Shown piece by piece: positions 21,820 to 30,657 of a stretch of DNA of 35,027 nt. This DNA comes from Bacteroidales bacterium (GTDB lineage: Bacteria > Bacteroidota > Bacteroidia > Bacteroidales > UBA932). Position 1 is the first letter of the stretch, and each line of letters begins with the position of its first letter. Under the pieces are notes generated by a model. That model searched no databases and was not told the origin of the DNA. It saw nothing but the letters and a program-made list of their open reading frames with translations. Made by a program: the position numbers and the translations under genes. The stretch lies in NCBI GenBank assembly GCA_016282145.1, contig JAEEJZ010000028.1, positions 1 through 35,027 of the forward strand, given 5' to 3'.

Positions 21820-23162
21820 CAGACGATTCCCTGCTCGAGCATAGCCGTCGCCACCTTCATGAAGCCGGCGATGTTCGCTCCCTTCACATAGTCCACGCTG
21901 CCGTCGGGCCGCTGGCCGTACTTGACGCAGGCCTTGTGGATGGAATCCATAATGAAATGCAGTTTCTCATCGACTTCCTTCTCGCTCCAGTTGATGTGGG
22001 AAGCGTTCTGGGTCATCTCCAGGCCGGAAGTGGCCACGCCGCCGGCATTGACCGCCTTGCCCGGGGCAAAGAGCACGCCGTTCTCCTGGAAGAAAGTGAT
22101 GGCCTCGGGCCTGCAGCCCATATTCGAAACCTCGCAGCAGCACCAGCAGCCGTTCTTCTTGAGTTTCTCGGCGTCCTCGCCGCTCAACTCATTCTGGAAA
22201 GCGCAGGGGAGAGCGATGTCGCAGGGGATGTCCCAGGCCTTGCCGCCCGGCGTAAACTTGCATTTGTCCGGGAACTTGGTGGCCATATCTTCCACGCGGT
22301 CGCGGTTGGAGGCACGCATCTCCGGCATATAATCGATCATTTCCGGCGTAATGCCGCCGGGAATGGAACAGACCCCGTCCGGTCCGGAAATGGCGATGAC
22401 CTGCGCCCCGAGTTCCGTCGCTTTCTTCGACGCGCCCCAGGCGACGTTGCCAAAGCCGGAAATGGCCACTTTCTGCCCCTTGATATCCTTGCCGATGCGG
22501 TGCAGCAGGTTCTGCGTAAAATACAGCGCCCCGTAGCCCGTAGCTTCAGGCCGCAGGATAGAACCGCCCCAGGTGATGCCCTTGCCGGTCAGCACGCCGG
22601 TATTATACTCACGCGCCAGTTTCTTGTACATTCCGTACAGATAGCCGATCTCGCGTCCGCCGACACCCACGTCGCCCGCAGGAATATCCTGGTCCGGGCC
22701 GATACACTGCCAGAGTTCCGTCATGAATGCCTGGCAGAAGCGCATGATTTCCTCATCGCTCTTGCCCTTGGGATCGAAATCCGAACCCCCTTTCGCCCCG
22801 CCCATCGGCAGGGTCGTCAGCGCATTCTTGAAGGTCTGCTCGAAGCCCAGGAACTTCAGCATCGACAGCGAGACCGCACGATGAAAACGCAGCCCGCCCT
22901 TATAAGGACCGATGGCACTGTTGAACTGCACCCGCCAGCCTGTATTCGTGCAAACCTGTCCCGCATCATCGATCCAGGTGACACGGAAACTGAACACCCT
23001 GTCCGGCTCTACCAGCCGCTCCACAATCTTCGCCTTCTCAAACTCCGGATGCCGGTTATACACCTCTTCGACGGATTCCAGCACCTCCTGCACCGCCTGA
23101 AGGTATTCCACCTCTCCGGGATACTTCGCGCGCAGCCGCGCCATCAATTCCTTAGTTTTCAT
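21819..23162 (-). CDS. gdhA: glutamate dehydrogenase
   Basis: A 447-residue hexameric-type enzyme with the same length as E. coli GdhA. It interconverts 2-oxoglutarate plus ammonia and glutamate. The substrate domain shows GPYKGGLRFH and the catalytic-lysine motif PMGGAKGGSDFDPKGKSDE (K124); the coenzyme domain has SGFGNVAWGA (about 235-244). The C-terminal APGKAVNAGGVATSGLEM segment is near identical to E. coli. Cofactor is probably NADP(H) by similarity. One oddity is a cysteine cluster at 339-350 (CWCCCEVSNMGC) where E. coli has VKAVAEGANMPT. It follows carB after 165 bases and is followed directly by the exported hydrolase. Confidence 0.95.
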   Translation of the reverse strand: MKTKELMARLRAKYPGEVEYLQAVQEVLESVEEVYNRHPEFEKAKIVERLVEPDRVFSFRVTWIDDAGQVCTNTGWRVQFNSAIGPYKGGLRFHRAVSLSMLKFLGFEQTFKNALTTLPMGGAKGGSDFDPKGKSDEEIMRFCQAFMTELWQCIGPDQDIPAGDVGVGGREIGYLYGMYKKLAREYNTGVLTGKGITWGGSILRPEATGYGALYFTQNLLHRIGKDIKGQKVAISGFGNVAWGASKKATELGAQVIAISGPDGVCSIPGGITPEMIDYMPEMRASNRDRVEDMATKFPDKCKFTPGGKAWDIPCDIALPCAFQNELSGEDAEKLKKNGCWCCCEVSNMGCRPEAITFFQENGVLFAPGKAVNAGGVATSGLEMTQNASHINWSEKEVDEKLHFIMDSIHKACVKYGQRPDGSVDYVKGANIAGFMKVATAMLEQGIV

Positions 23163-23220
23163 ACTTGTTCAATATTATAATTTTTTGCTTTAAGACGGTT
23201 GCGTTTGTGTCAAGAAACCC

Positions 23221-23282
23221 GTGCCACCCTCGGCACCGTAAGAGGGAGGGGCCCACGAAGTGGGAGGGGTCGCGATAGCGAC
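23221..23282. repeat. three-hairpin GC-rich intergenic element
   Basis: Between gdhA and carB lie three stems in a row: GTGCC/GGCAC (23221-23236), CCCAC/GTGGG with a GAA loop (23252-23264), and GTCGC/GCGAC with a GATA loop (23269-23282). The octamer gggagggg occurs twice (23244-23251, 23262-23269), on both sides of the middle stem. The pattern suggests a REP-like or MITE-like element, or an attenuator between carB and gdhA. Whether it repeats elsewhere cannot be judged from this window. Confidence 0.45.
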
Positions 23283-23327
23283 GGTTTCGAGATACAAATG
23301 CAACCGGCAATCATCGGGCAAAAAACT

Positions 23328-26300
23328 TTACTTATATTCATCCCATGCTTTGATCTTGAGACCAGAAGCGGGCAGGGTACAAAAAGCCGTGATGAACGCC
23401 GTCGCCAAGCGCGCATTCGTAATCAGCGGCACATTGAAATCGACCGCCGCCCGCCGGATCTTATACCCGTTCGTAAGTTCCGTCCGCGTAAAATTCTTGG
23501 GAATATTCACCACCAGGTCCACCCGGTGCTCCTTGATCAGCTCCTGCACGGGGACATCCTCCTGTCCGCCCTTCTCCCCGGGCCAGAGCGCCAGTTTCGC
23601 CGGAATGCCGTTGGATTCGAGATAATCGCGGCTGCCGCGCGTTCCCCACAACTCGAAGCCGTGCTTGTCCAGCAGGCGGCAGGCTTCCAGCAGATCGGCC
23701 TTCTGCCGGGCATCGCCGGAAGAAATCAGCACCGCCTTGCGCGGAATCTGCATTCCTACGGAGAGCAGCGCCTTGAGCAGCGCCTCATCGAAATTATCGC
23801 CGATGCAGCCCACCTCTCCGGTCGAAGTCATATCCACGCCGGAAACGGGATCCGCCTGGTTGAGGCGGGCAAAGGAGAACTGCGAGGCCTTCACGCCCAC
23901 ATAATCCAGTTCGAACGCATCCTTGCGGCAAGGCTCCGGATGCATGCCGAGCATCGCCCGGGTCGCCAGGTCGATGAAATTCTCCTTGAGGATCTTGGAC
24001 ACGAAGGGGAAACTCCGGGAGGCGCGCAGGTTGCACTCGATGACCTTGATGAATCCGTGCTGTGCCAGGAACTGGATATTGAACGGACCGGTAATATGCA
24101 GCTCCGCAGCGATGGCGGATGCAATCTTGCGGATCTTGGCGGCAGTGACGCCGTAAATCTTCTGGGGAGGGAACTGCATGGTCGCGTCGCCGGAATGGAC
24201 GCCCGCGAACTCCACGTGTTCGGAGATGGCATAGGCGAGCAGTTTCCCTCCGTCGGCGACGGCATCGAACTCGATTTCCTTGCAGCGCTTCATAAAGGAA
24301 CTGATGACCACCGGATGCTCTTCGGACACCTCTACGGCCAGTTCCAGGAACTTCTCGAGGTCTTCGCGGCTGTAGCAGACATTCATCGCCGCGCCGGAAA
24401 GCACGTACGACGGCCGCACCAGCACGGGGAAGCCGACTTCCTCGACAAAGGAATAGACCTGGTCCATCGTGGTCAGTTCGCTCCAGCGGGGCTGGTCGAT
24501 GCCGAGTTTATCCACGATGGAGGAGAACTTGTTGCGGTCCTCCGCCCGGTCGATATCCACGGCGGAAGTGCCGAGTATCTTGATTCCCTCGTTCTTCAGG
24601 GGCAGGGCGAGGTTGTTCGGAATCTGTCCGCCCACGCTCACGATGACGCCGTGCGGCTGCTGGAAGGCGCAGATTTCCAGGACGCTCTCCAGGCTCAGTT
24701 CGTCGAAGAAGAGCCGGTCGCAGATATCGTAGTCGGTAGAGACGGTTTCCGGATTGTAATTGATCATAATAGTCTGGAAACCGTTGTTCTTCAGCGTCTT
24801 GACCGCGCTGACGGAGCACCAGTCGAATTCTACGCTGCTGCCGATGCGGTAGGCGCCCGAACCGAGCACCACCACGCCGCTGCCGCCTTCGCCCCGCTTC
24901 ACATCGTGGCCGGAGCCGTCGTAACTGAGGTAAAGGTAATTGGTCAGTTCCGGATCCGCGGAAGCGTGGGTACGGATCTTCTTCACGCTGGGACGGATGC
25001 CCATCGCCTGGCGGGCTTTGCGGATTTCCTCCTCGCGCACGCCCAGCACCCGGGCCATCTGGATATCGGAGAAGCCCTGGCGCTTGCATTTGTCCATCAG
25101 GGACTTGTCCAGCGCGGAAAGGCTCTTGCAGGATTCCAGTTCGCGGTAGGTATTCTCAATATTCAGCAGCGAAGCAAGGAATACCTTGTCGATGCGGGTC
25201 AGTTCATAGATACGGTCGATGCTGTAGCCCGCCTCCATCGCGGCGGCAATGGCAAAGACGCGGCTGTCCGTAGGGTGGGAGAGGGCGTAATCGAGGTCTT
25301 TCTCCGCATAGGGCTTGTTGCACACAAAACCGTTGGCGCCCTGTCCGATCATACGCAGGCCCTTCTGGATGGCTTCTTCCATACAGCGGCCGATGGCCAT
25401 CACTTCGCCCACGCTCTTCATACTGGTGCCGATTTCCCGCGATACGCCGTGGAATTTGGCCAGGTCCCAGCGGGGAATCTTACAGACGACATAATCCACC
25501 TGCGGCGATTCGTCGGCGTGCCCGATTTCGTGCAGTCCGTAGCCGAGGCCGATCTTCGCAGCTACGAAGGCCAGGGGATAGCCGGTGGCCTTGGAGGCGA
25601 GGGCGGAAGAACGGCTGAGCCGGGCGTTCACCTCGATGACGCGGTAATCGCTGCCGTCCGGGGCAAAGGCAAACTGGATATTACATTCACCGACGATATT
25701 CAGGTGACGGACGATCTTGAAGGATAGTTCGTGCAGGTAATCGATCTGCTCTTGGGTAAGGGACTGCGTCGGAGCGACGACGATACTCTCGCCGGTATGG
25801 ATGCCGAGCGGGTCGAAGTTCTCCATATCGCAGATGATGAGGCACTTGTCATAACTGTCGCGCACCACCTCGAACTCGATTTCCTTCCAGCCCTTGAGCG
25901 ATTTCTCCACCAGGACCTGCGGCGAGAAAGAAAAGGACTTGCGCGCCGTCGCGTCCAGTTCGGCCTCGTCGTCGCAGAAGCCGGAACCTAGTCCGCCGAG
26001 TGCGTAGGCCGCCCGCAGAATCACCGGATAACCCACTTCATTTGCCACGCTCTTGGCCTCTTCCAGCGATTCGGCCGCGTGGGAGCGGATGGTCTTGATG
26101 TCGATTTCGTCGAGACGCTTCACAAACAGGTCGCGGTCTTCCGTGTCGATGATGGCCTGGACCGAGGTGCCCAGCACCTTGATGCCGAATTCCTTCAGCG
26201 TGCCGTTCCGGTGCAGTTCAATCCCGCAGTTCAGTGCCGTCTGCCCGCCGAAGGCCAGCAGAATCCCGTCGGGGCGCTCCTTCTCGATCACCTGACGGAC

Positions 26301-26516
26301 GAAGTCCGGCGTCACGGGCAGGAAATAAATCTTGTCCGCAATCCCTTCCGTCGTCTGCACCGTGGCAATGTTGGGGTTGATGAGGACGGTGGAAATGCCT
26401 TCCTCACGCATCGCCTTCAGTGCCTGTGCGCCACTGTAATCAAACTCTCCGGCCTGCCCGATTTTCAACGCGCCCGACCCGAGAATCAACACCTTCTTGA
26501 TCGCTTCCTTGTTCAT
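23328..26516 (-). CDS. carB: carbamoyl-phosphate synthase large subunit
   Basis: A 1062-residue enzyme that makes carbamoyl phosphate from bicarbonate, ATP and ammonia delivered by CarA. It shows the internal duplication of the family: the first half opens KVLILGSGALKIGQAGEFDYSG and the second VVVLGSGAYRIGSSVEFDWC, each followed by an ATP-grasp domain. The C-terminal methylglyoxal-synthase-like regulatory domain begins near KAVLISSGDARQKADLL (about residue 935). It lies 35 bases after argH, so it belongs to the arginine unit. carA is missing from the window and must be elsewhere. Confidence 0.96.
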   Translation of the reverse strand: MNKEAIKKVLILGSGALKIGQAGEFDYSGAQALKAMREEGISTVLINPNIATVQTTEGIADKIYFLPVTPDFVRQVIEKERPDGILLAFGGQTALNCGIELHRNGTLKEFGIKVLGTSVQAIIDTEDRDLFVKRLDEIDIKTIRSHAAESLEEAKSVANEVGYPVILRAAYALGGLGSGFCDDEAELDATARKSFSFSPQVLVEKSLKGWKEIEFEVVRDSYDKCLIICDMENFDPLGIHTGESIVVAPTQSLTQEQIDYLHELSFKIVRHLNIVGECNIQFAFAPDGSDYRVIEVNARLSRSSALASKATGYPLAFVAAKIGLGYGLHEIGHADESPQVDYVVCKIPRWDLAKFHGVSREIGTSMKSVGEVMAIGRCMEEAIQKGLRMIGQGANGFVCNKPYAEKDLDYALSHPTDSRVFAIAAAMEAGYSIDRIYELTRIDKVFLASLLNIENTYRELESCKSLSALDKSLMDKCKRQGFSDIQMARVLGVREEEIRKARQAMGIRPSVKKIRTHASADPELTNYLYLSYDGSGHDVKRGEGGSGVVVLGSGAYRIGSSVEFDWCSVSAVKTLKNNGFQTIMINYNPETVSTDYDICDRLFFDELSLESVLEICAFQQPHGVIVSVGGQIPNNLALPLKNEGIKILGTSAVDIDRAEDRNKFSSIVDKLGIDQPRWSELTTMDQVYSFVEEVGFPVLVRPSYVLSGAAMNVCYSREDLEKFLELAVEVSEEHPVVISSFMKRCKEIEFDAVADGGKLLAYAISEHVEFAGVHSGDATMQFPPQKIYGVTAAKIRKIASAIAAELHITGPFNIQFLAQHGFIKVIECNLRASRSFPFVSKILKENFIDLATRAMLGMHPEPCRKDAFELDYVGVKASQFSFARLNQADPVSGVDMTSTGEVGCIGDNFDEALLKALLSVGMQIPRKAVLISSGDARQKADLLEACRLLDKHGFELWGTRGSRDYLESNGIPAKLALWPGEKGGQEDVPVQELIKEHRVDLVVNIPKNFTRTELTNGYKIRRAAVDFNVPLITNARLATAFITAFCTLPASGLKIKAWDEYK

Positions 26517-26551
26517 CTTACCTTTAATAAAATAATATACTGATTAACTAA

Positions 26552-27862
26552 TCACCATTTTGCCGCCTTGTCCATCAGCGCCTTGATGCGGTCGTTGCAT
26601 AAGTTCCCGAGACTGCCGATATGGCTGTGCCGCAGGTCGGACGCCTTGAGCGCCGCGCCGCCGCCGAACTTGAATTCCCCACGGTTCACCTCTTCTCCCA
26701 CCTGCCGGTAGGCATCGCGGAAGGCCATTCCTCCGAGCACCCGCCGGTTCACCTCTTCCACCGTAAACAGGTAATCGTAAATCGGCGATTCCAGGATATG
26801 CGTATTGATTTCGATATGCTCCAGCATCAGGCGGGTGATGCGGATGCAGTCGTGCGCCATCTCCAGCACCGGGAACAGAATATCCTTGAGCAACTGATAA
26901 TCCCGATGATAGCCGTGCGGCATATTGCTGCAGAGCAGGTTGATCTCGTTCTCCGCGGCCATGATGCGGTTGCACTTCCCGCGCACCATCTCCCAGACGT
27001 CCGGATTCTTCTTGTGGGGCATGATGCTCGACCCCGTCGTCAGATTGTCCGGGAAATGGATGAAGCCGAAATTCGGGCACATATACAGGCAACAGTCGGA
27101 GGCGAACTTATTGAGCGTCAGTGCCAAACTGCCGATGGCGCCGGCAACTGCCCGCTCGCTCTTTCCGCGTGACAACTGCGCCGCGACGCTATTGTAATCC
27201 GGACTGTCGAAGCCCAGGAGTTCCGTCGTCATTTCGCGGTCCAGCGGGAAGGAATTGCCGTATCCCGCCGCCGATCCGAGCGGATTGCGGTTCACCACCC
27301 GGTAGGCACCGCCCAGCAGGTACATATCATTCACCAGGGCTTCGGCATAGGCGCCGAACCAGAGGCCGAAGGACGAAGGCATCGCCACCTGCGCGTGCGT
27401 ATAGCCCGGCAGCAGCACTTCCTTATATTGCTCGCTCAGCGCCTGCAACTGCGAGAACAGGCCCTGGAGTTCCTCGCGGAAACCCAGCAACTCCGCCCGC
27501 AGGTACAGTTTGATATCGACGAGCACCTGGTCGTTCCGGGAACGCCCTGCGTGTATCTTCTTGCCGATTTCCCCGAGCCGTTCGGTCAGCAGCAGTTCCA
27601 CCTGGGAGTGGATGTCCTCCACGTCCGGAGCCAGGGTGAAGGTCCCCGCTTCGATGGAGGCGGCGATCTGTTCCAGCCCCGCATCCAGCCGCTCGAACTC
27701 GTCCCGGCCCAGCAGCCCGATGCTCTCCAGCATACGGATGTGTGCCCGGGAGCCCTGCACGTCATATTTTGCCAGTCTGAGGTCCAGGACCCGGTCCTGT
27801 CCTACGGTGAAATCCTCCACCGCATCCTCGGCCTTCACGCCCTTATTCCAAAGTGTTGCCAT
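26552..27862 (-). CDS. argH: argininosuccinate lyase
   Basis: A 436-residue member of the fumarase/aspartase superfamily that splits argininosuccinate into arginine and fumarate, the last step of arginine synthesis. Diagnostic parts are HAGRSRNDQVLVDIKLYLR (about 96-114), the TGSSIMPHKKNPD signature loop near residue 278, and PGYTHAQVAMPSSFGLW. The start overlaps the 3' end of the argE-like gene by 20 bases. argG, which supplies the substrate, is not in the window. Confidence 0.95.
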   Translation of the reverse strand: MATLWNKGVKAEDAVEDFTVGQDRVLDLRLAKYDVQGSRAHIRMLESIGLLGRDEFERLDAGLEQIAASIEAGTFTLAPDVEDIHSQVELLLTERLGEIGKKIHAGRSRNDQVLVDIKLYLRAELLGFREELQGLFSQLQALSEQYKEVLLPGYTHAQVAMPSSFGLWFGAYAEALVNDMYLLGGAYRVVNRNPLGSAAGYGNSFPLDREMTTELLGFDSPDYNSVAAQLSRGKSERAVAGAIGSLALTLNKFASDCCLYMCPNFGFIHFPDNLTTGSSIMPHKKNPDVWEMVRGKCNRIMAAENEINLLCSNMPHGYHRDYQLLKDILFPVLEMAHDCIRITRLMLEHIEINTHILESPIYDYLFTVEEVNRRVLGGMAFRDAYRQVGEEVNRGEFKFGGGAALKASDLRHSHIGSLGNLCNDRIKALMDKAAKW

Positions 27863-28928
27863 ATTGCGCTATGAATTGGATGTATTGTCTGACCGCCGCT
27901 TCTATTTCGCTGACGCGGATGAACTCGTCCGCCTTGTGCGAACGGGCCGATTCTCCCGGTCCCATCTTCACGGCGTCGGCGCTGATGCGCATCCAGTCGG
28001 AAGTGGTGGGGGAGGAGTAGGTTTCCAGGCCCAGGGCCTGCACGGTTTTCATCAGGAACCCGTCGTCCGCCGTAGCGGAGGAGCGGTTACGCAGATTCCT
28101 CGCCTTCAGTTCACTGCGGCAGAGGCCCTGCAGTTCCGCCAGGATTTCCTCGTTGGTATAACATTCGTTGGGACGCACGTCCACCACGAAAGTGCAACTG
28201 TCCGGGACGACGTTGTGCACCGTTCCCGCCTGTATCTGCGTGACATTCAGCCGCACCGGTCCCATCTTCGCCGACTCGCGCGCAAAGCGGTGGGCCCGGA
28301 GTTTCGTAATATCGTCCAGGGCGATGTAGAGGGCGTTCACCCCTTCATTCCGGGCGGCGTGTCCGCTGACGCCCTTTGCCGTTCCGTCCAGCACCAGCAG
28401 GCCGCGTTCGCTGGTCGCCGCGTGCATTCCCGTAGGCTCGCCGACGATCACGTCGTAGGGAGAGGGGAGCGTTCCGGTGGCGAAGGGGCCTTCCTCCGAA
28501 TAGAGCCAGCGGGAGCCGTTTTCTCCCGCGCGCTCCTCTTCGCAGGTCAGCGCCAGCACGAGGTTGAAGGGCAGTTCTTTGTCCAGGAAGTAGCGGAAGG
28601 CGGCCGTCATCGCGACGACGCTGCCGCCGTCGTCATTGCTCCCCAGCCCCCAGACCGTCTCCGGATCGTCGCCGGGGTCGTGCGGGTCGCGGGTATAACT
28701 CTGCGCGGCGGGGACGGTGTCGATGTGCGCGTCCAGTACCAGGGTGCGCGGACCGCTGCCGCGTTTGAGGGCCGTCAGGTTATTGCCGTAGCGCACGCAG
28801 GGCAGCCCGAAAGCCAGCAATTTCGCGGCGAGCATCGTACACACCCCGTCCTCGTCGAAGGTGACCGAGGGGATGCGCACCATCCCGCGCAGCAGCGCTA
28901 CCGCGTCTTGTGTCAGTTTCTCTATCAT
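27843..28928 (-). CDS. argE: M20 family deacylase, probable N-succinyl/N-acetylcitrulline deacylase
   Basis: A 361-residue two-metal M20 amidohydrolase. The metal ligands lie in LDAHIDTVPA, LGSNDDGGSVVAM and LTCEEERAGENGS, with a dimerisation insert near GVSGHAARNEGVN. In this pathway, where carbamoylation precedes deacylation, the expected reaction is removal of the N-succinyl (or acetyl) group from citrulline. DapE, which acts on succinyl-diaminopimelate, is a close relative, so function rests on its neighbours argB and argH. ATG at 28928 overlaps the argB stop (ATGA); a TTG two codons upstream is less likely. Confidence 0.85.
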   Translation of the reverse strand: MIEKLTQDAVALLRGMVRIPSVTFDEDGVCTMLAAKLLAFGLPCVRYGNNLTALKRGSGPRTLVLDAHIDTVPAAQSYTRDPHDPGDDPETVWGLGSNDDGGSVVAMTAAFRYFLDKELPFNLVLALTCEEERAGENGSRWLYSEEGPFATGTLPSPYDVIVGEPTGMHAATSERGLLVLDGTAKGVSGHAARNEGVNALYIALDDITKLRAHRFARESAKMGPVRLNVTQIQAGTVHNVVPDSCTFVVDVRPNECYTNEEILAELQGLCRSELKARNLRNRSSATADDGFLMKTVQALGLETYSSPTTSDWMRISADAVKMGPGESARSHKADEFIRVSEIEAAVRQYIQFIAQYGNTLE

Positions 28929-29698
28929 AGACAAATGCTTGTGCCGGAGGTCCCTAACGGGGCGGAACTGTGCTGGATGACCACCTTGGGAACGCCCTGC
29001 GAAAGGACCTTGAATGCATTTTCGAGTTTCGGGAGCATCCCTCCGTCGATGCGCCCTTCCGCGAGCAGCCTGCGGTAGGCCTCCGTATCGATGCGCGCAA
29101 TCAGGGTCGCATCATCATTCTTGTCGAGCAGCACGCCGGACTTTTCGAAGCAGATGATCAGTTCCGCGCCCAGGGCGGCGGCGACCGAAGAGGCGACCGT
29201 ATCGGCATTGGTATTCAGCAGATGGCCGCTTCCGTCGTGGTTGATGGCGTTGATGACCGGGGTAAAGCCTGCGTCGATGAGTTTGCGCAGCGCCGCGCCG
29301 TTCACGCTTTCTTTCCGGACATCGCCGACCTGGCCGAAATCGACCTCCCTGCCTTCTACGCTGATCGGCGGCCGCTTGGCCGCGCGCAGGATGTCGCCGT
29401 CGCAGCCCGAGAGGCCCAAAGCGTTGCAACCTGCCTTCTGGAGCAGGGCGCAGATGTGCTTGCTGCACCAGCCGGCATAGACCATCGTCACGATCTGCAG
29501 GGTCGCTTCGTCCGTGATGCGGCGGCCTCCCACCATACGGGCGGGAATGCCCATCTTCTCCTGCAGGCGCGAGGCCATCACGCCACCGCCGTGCACCAGG
29601 ACCCTGGGCCCTTCGAGCGCGGCGAACTGCGCACAGAACGCGGAGAGCAATTCCTCGTTATCTACGACGTTTCCGCCTATTTTGACGACTTTGATCAC
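28925..29698 (-). CDS. argB: N-acetyl/N-succinylglutamate kinase
   Basis: A 257-residue amino-acid-kinase fold enzyme that phosphorylates the gamma-carboxyl of N-acylglutamate. It starts VVKIGGNVVDN and has the glycine loop VLVHGGGVMAS, with the C-terminal RIDGGMLPKLENAF motif containing the aspartate and lysine of the active site. It lacks the N-terminal extra helix of arginine-inhibited hexameric enzymes, so feedback inhibition by arginine is unlikely at this step. In Bacteroidales the acyl group is probably succinyl. The start is GTG at 29698, overlapping the argF' stop (GTGA). Confidence 0.92.
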   Translation of the reverse strand: MIKVVKIGGNVVDNEELLSAFCAQFAALEGPRVLVHGGGVMASRLQEKMGIPARMVGGRRITDEATLQIVTMVYAGWCSKHICALLQKAGCNALGLSGCDGDILRAAKRPPISVEGREVDFGQVGDVRKESVNGAALRKLIDAGFTPVINAINHDGSGHLLNTNADTVASSVAAALGAELIICFEKSGVLLDKNDDATLIARIDTEAYRRLLAEGRIDGGMLPKLENAFKVLSQGVPKVVIQHSSAPLGTSGTSICL

Positions 29699-30657
29699 AG
29701 GCTTTCCAACATTTTCTTGATGACGGTCTGTACGGATACCACCCGGTTGGCCGCTTCCGGAATGACGATGCTGCGGTCGGAATCGATCACTTCGTCCGAC
29801 ACGATCATATTCCGGCGTACGGGCAGGCAGTGCATAAAGTAGGCATTGTCCGTTACGGCCATATGCGCCGCGTCGATGGTCCAGCCCATATCCTTGTTCA
29901 GGACCTTTCCATAATCCTGCGGACGGGTGACGCCCGGGCAGCTCCAGTTCTTGGCGTACACGAAATCGGCGCCTTCCAGCGCTTTCATCTGGTCGTATTC
30001 CACTTTCGCATTTCCTGCGAAGCGCGGATCCAGTTCATAGCCTTCCGGATGGGTGATGACGAAGTCCACGTCCGCGGCATTCATCCACTCTGCAAAGGAG
30101 TTGGGAACGGCCTGCGGCAGGGCACGGGGGTGCGGCGCCCAGCTCAGGACGACCTTCGGACGGGCCTTGGTTTTGTATTCCTCGATAGTAATAAGGTCCG
30201 CAAAGGCCTGGCAGGGATGCACGGTGGCCGATTCCAGGCTGATGACCGGCTTTCCGCCGTATTCGATGAACTGCCGCAGCACGGTCTCCGCGTAATCGTA
30301 GTCGCGGTCCGTCAGGCCGGCGAAGGAGCGCACGCCGATGATGTCGCAATAACTGCACATCACCGGAATGGCCTCGCGCAGGTGCTCGCTCTTGTCGGAG
30401 TCCATCACCACGCCGAGTTCCGTTTCCAGTTTCCAGGCGCCCTGGTTGACATCCAGGACCATCACGTTCATCCCGAGGTTCAGGGCGGCTTTCTGGGTGC
30501 TGAGGCGGGTGCGGAGGCTGTTGTTGAAGAAGACGATGAGGATGGTGCGGTTGCGGCCCAGCGCCTGGTCATCGAACGGATGCTCCTTGACGTACTTGGC
30601 TGCCGCGAGTCCGGCCTTCAGGTCTCCCAGATCTTTTACTGATATGAATTCTTTCAT
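29695..30657 (-). CDS. argF': N-succinylornithine carbamoyltransferase (ArgF' type)
   Basis: A 320-residue transcarbamylase closely resembling the Bacteroides fragilis succinylornithine enzyme as I recall it. Carbamoyl-phosphate contacts are in NNSLRTRLSTQKAALNLGMN (about 45-64), and HCLPVRRN supplies the late catalytic loop. It lacks the ornithine-binding SMG loop of ordinary OTCases. The residue that separates acetyl- from succinylornithine enzymes is position 90: proline in B. fragilis, glutamate (E92) in Xanthomonas. Here it is S90 (DSDKSEHLREA), and E92S converts the Xanthomonas enzyme to succinylornithine use, so succinyl specificity is inferred. It starts after a 158-base leader and overlaps argB by 4 bases. 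Confidence 0.9.
   Translation of the reverse strand: MKEFISVKDLGDLKAGLAAAKYVKEHPFDDQALGRNRTILIVFFNNSLRTRLSTQKAALNLGMNVMVLDVNQGAWKLETELGVVMDSDKSEHLREAIPVMCSYCDIIGVRSFAGLTDRDYDYAETVLRQFIEYGGKPVISLESATVHPCQAFADLITIEEYKTKARPKVVLSWAPHPRALPQAVPNSFAEWMNAADVDFVITHPEGYELDPRFAGNAKVEYDQMKALEGADFVYAKNWSCPGVTRPQDYGKVLNKDMGWTIDAAHMAVTDNAYFMHCLPVRRNMIVSDEVIDSDRSIVIPEAANRVVSVQTVIKKMLESL

Noticed and set aside
23221..23282. Known riboswitch between carB and gdhA
   Set aside because: The three small stems do not match any riboswitch core that I recognise, such as the glutamine or SAM types.
23199..25727. 842-codon plus-strand frame opposite carB
   Set aside because: It lies wholly antisense to carB and part of its flank. 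GC-rich third positions of carB remove stop codons on the other strand; the translation has no family resemblance and is rich in His, Arg, Gly and Ala.
27510..29078. 522-codon plus-strand frame opposite argH, argE and argB
   Set aside because: Antisense to three recognised enzymes and without any conserved motif.
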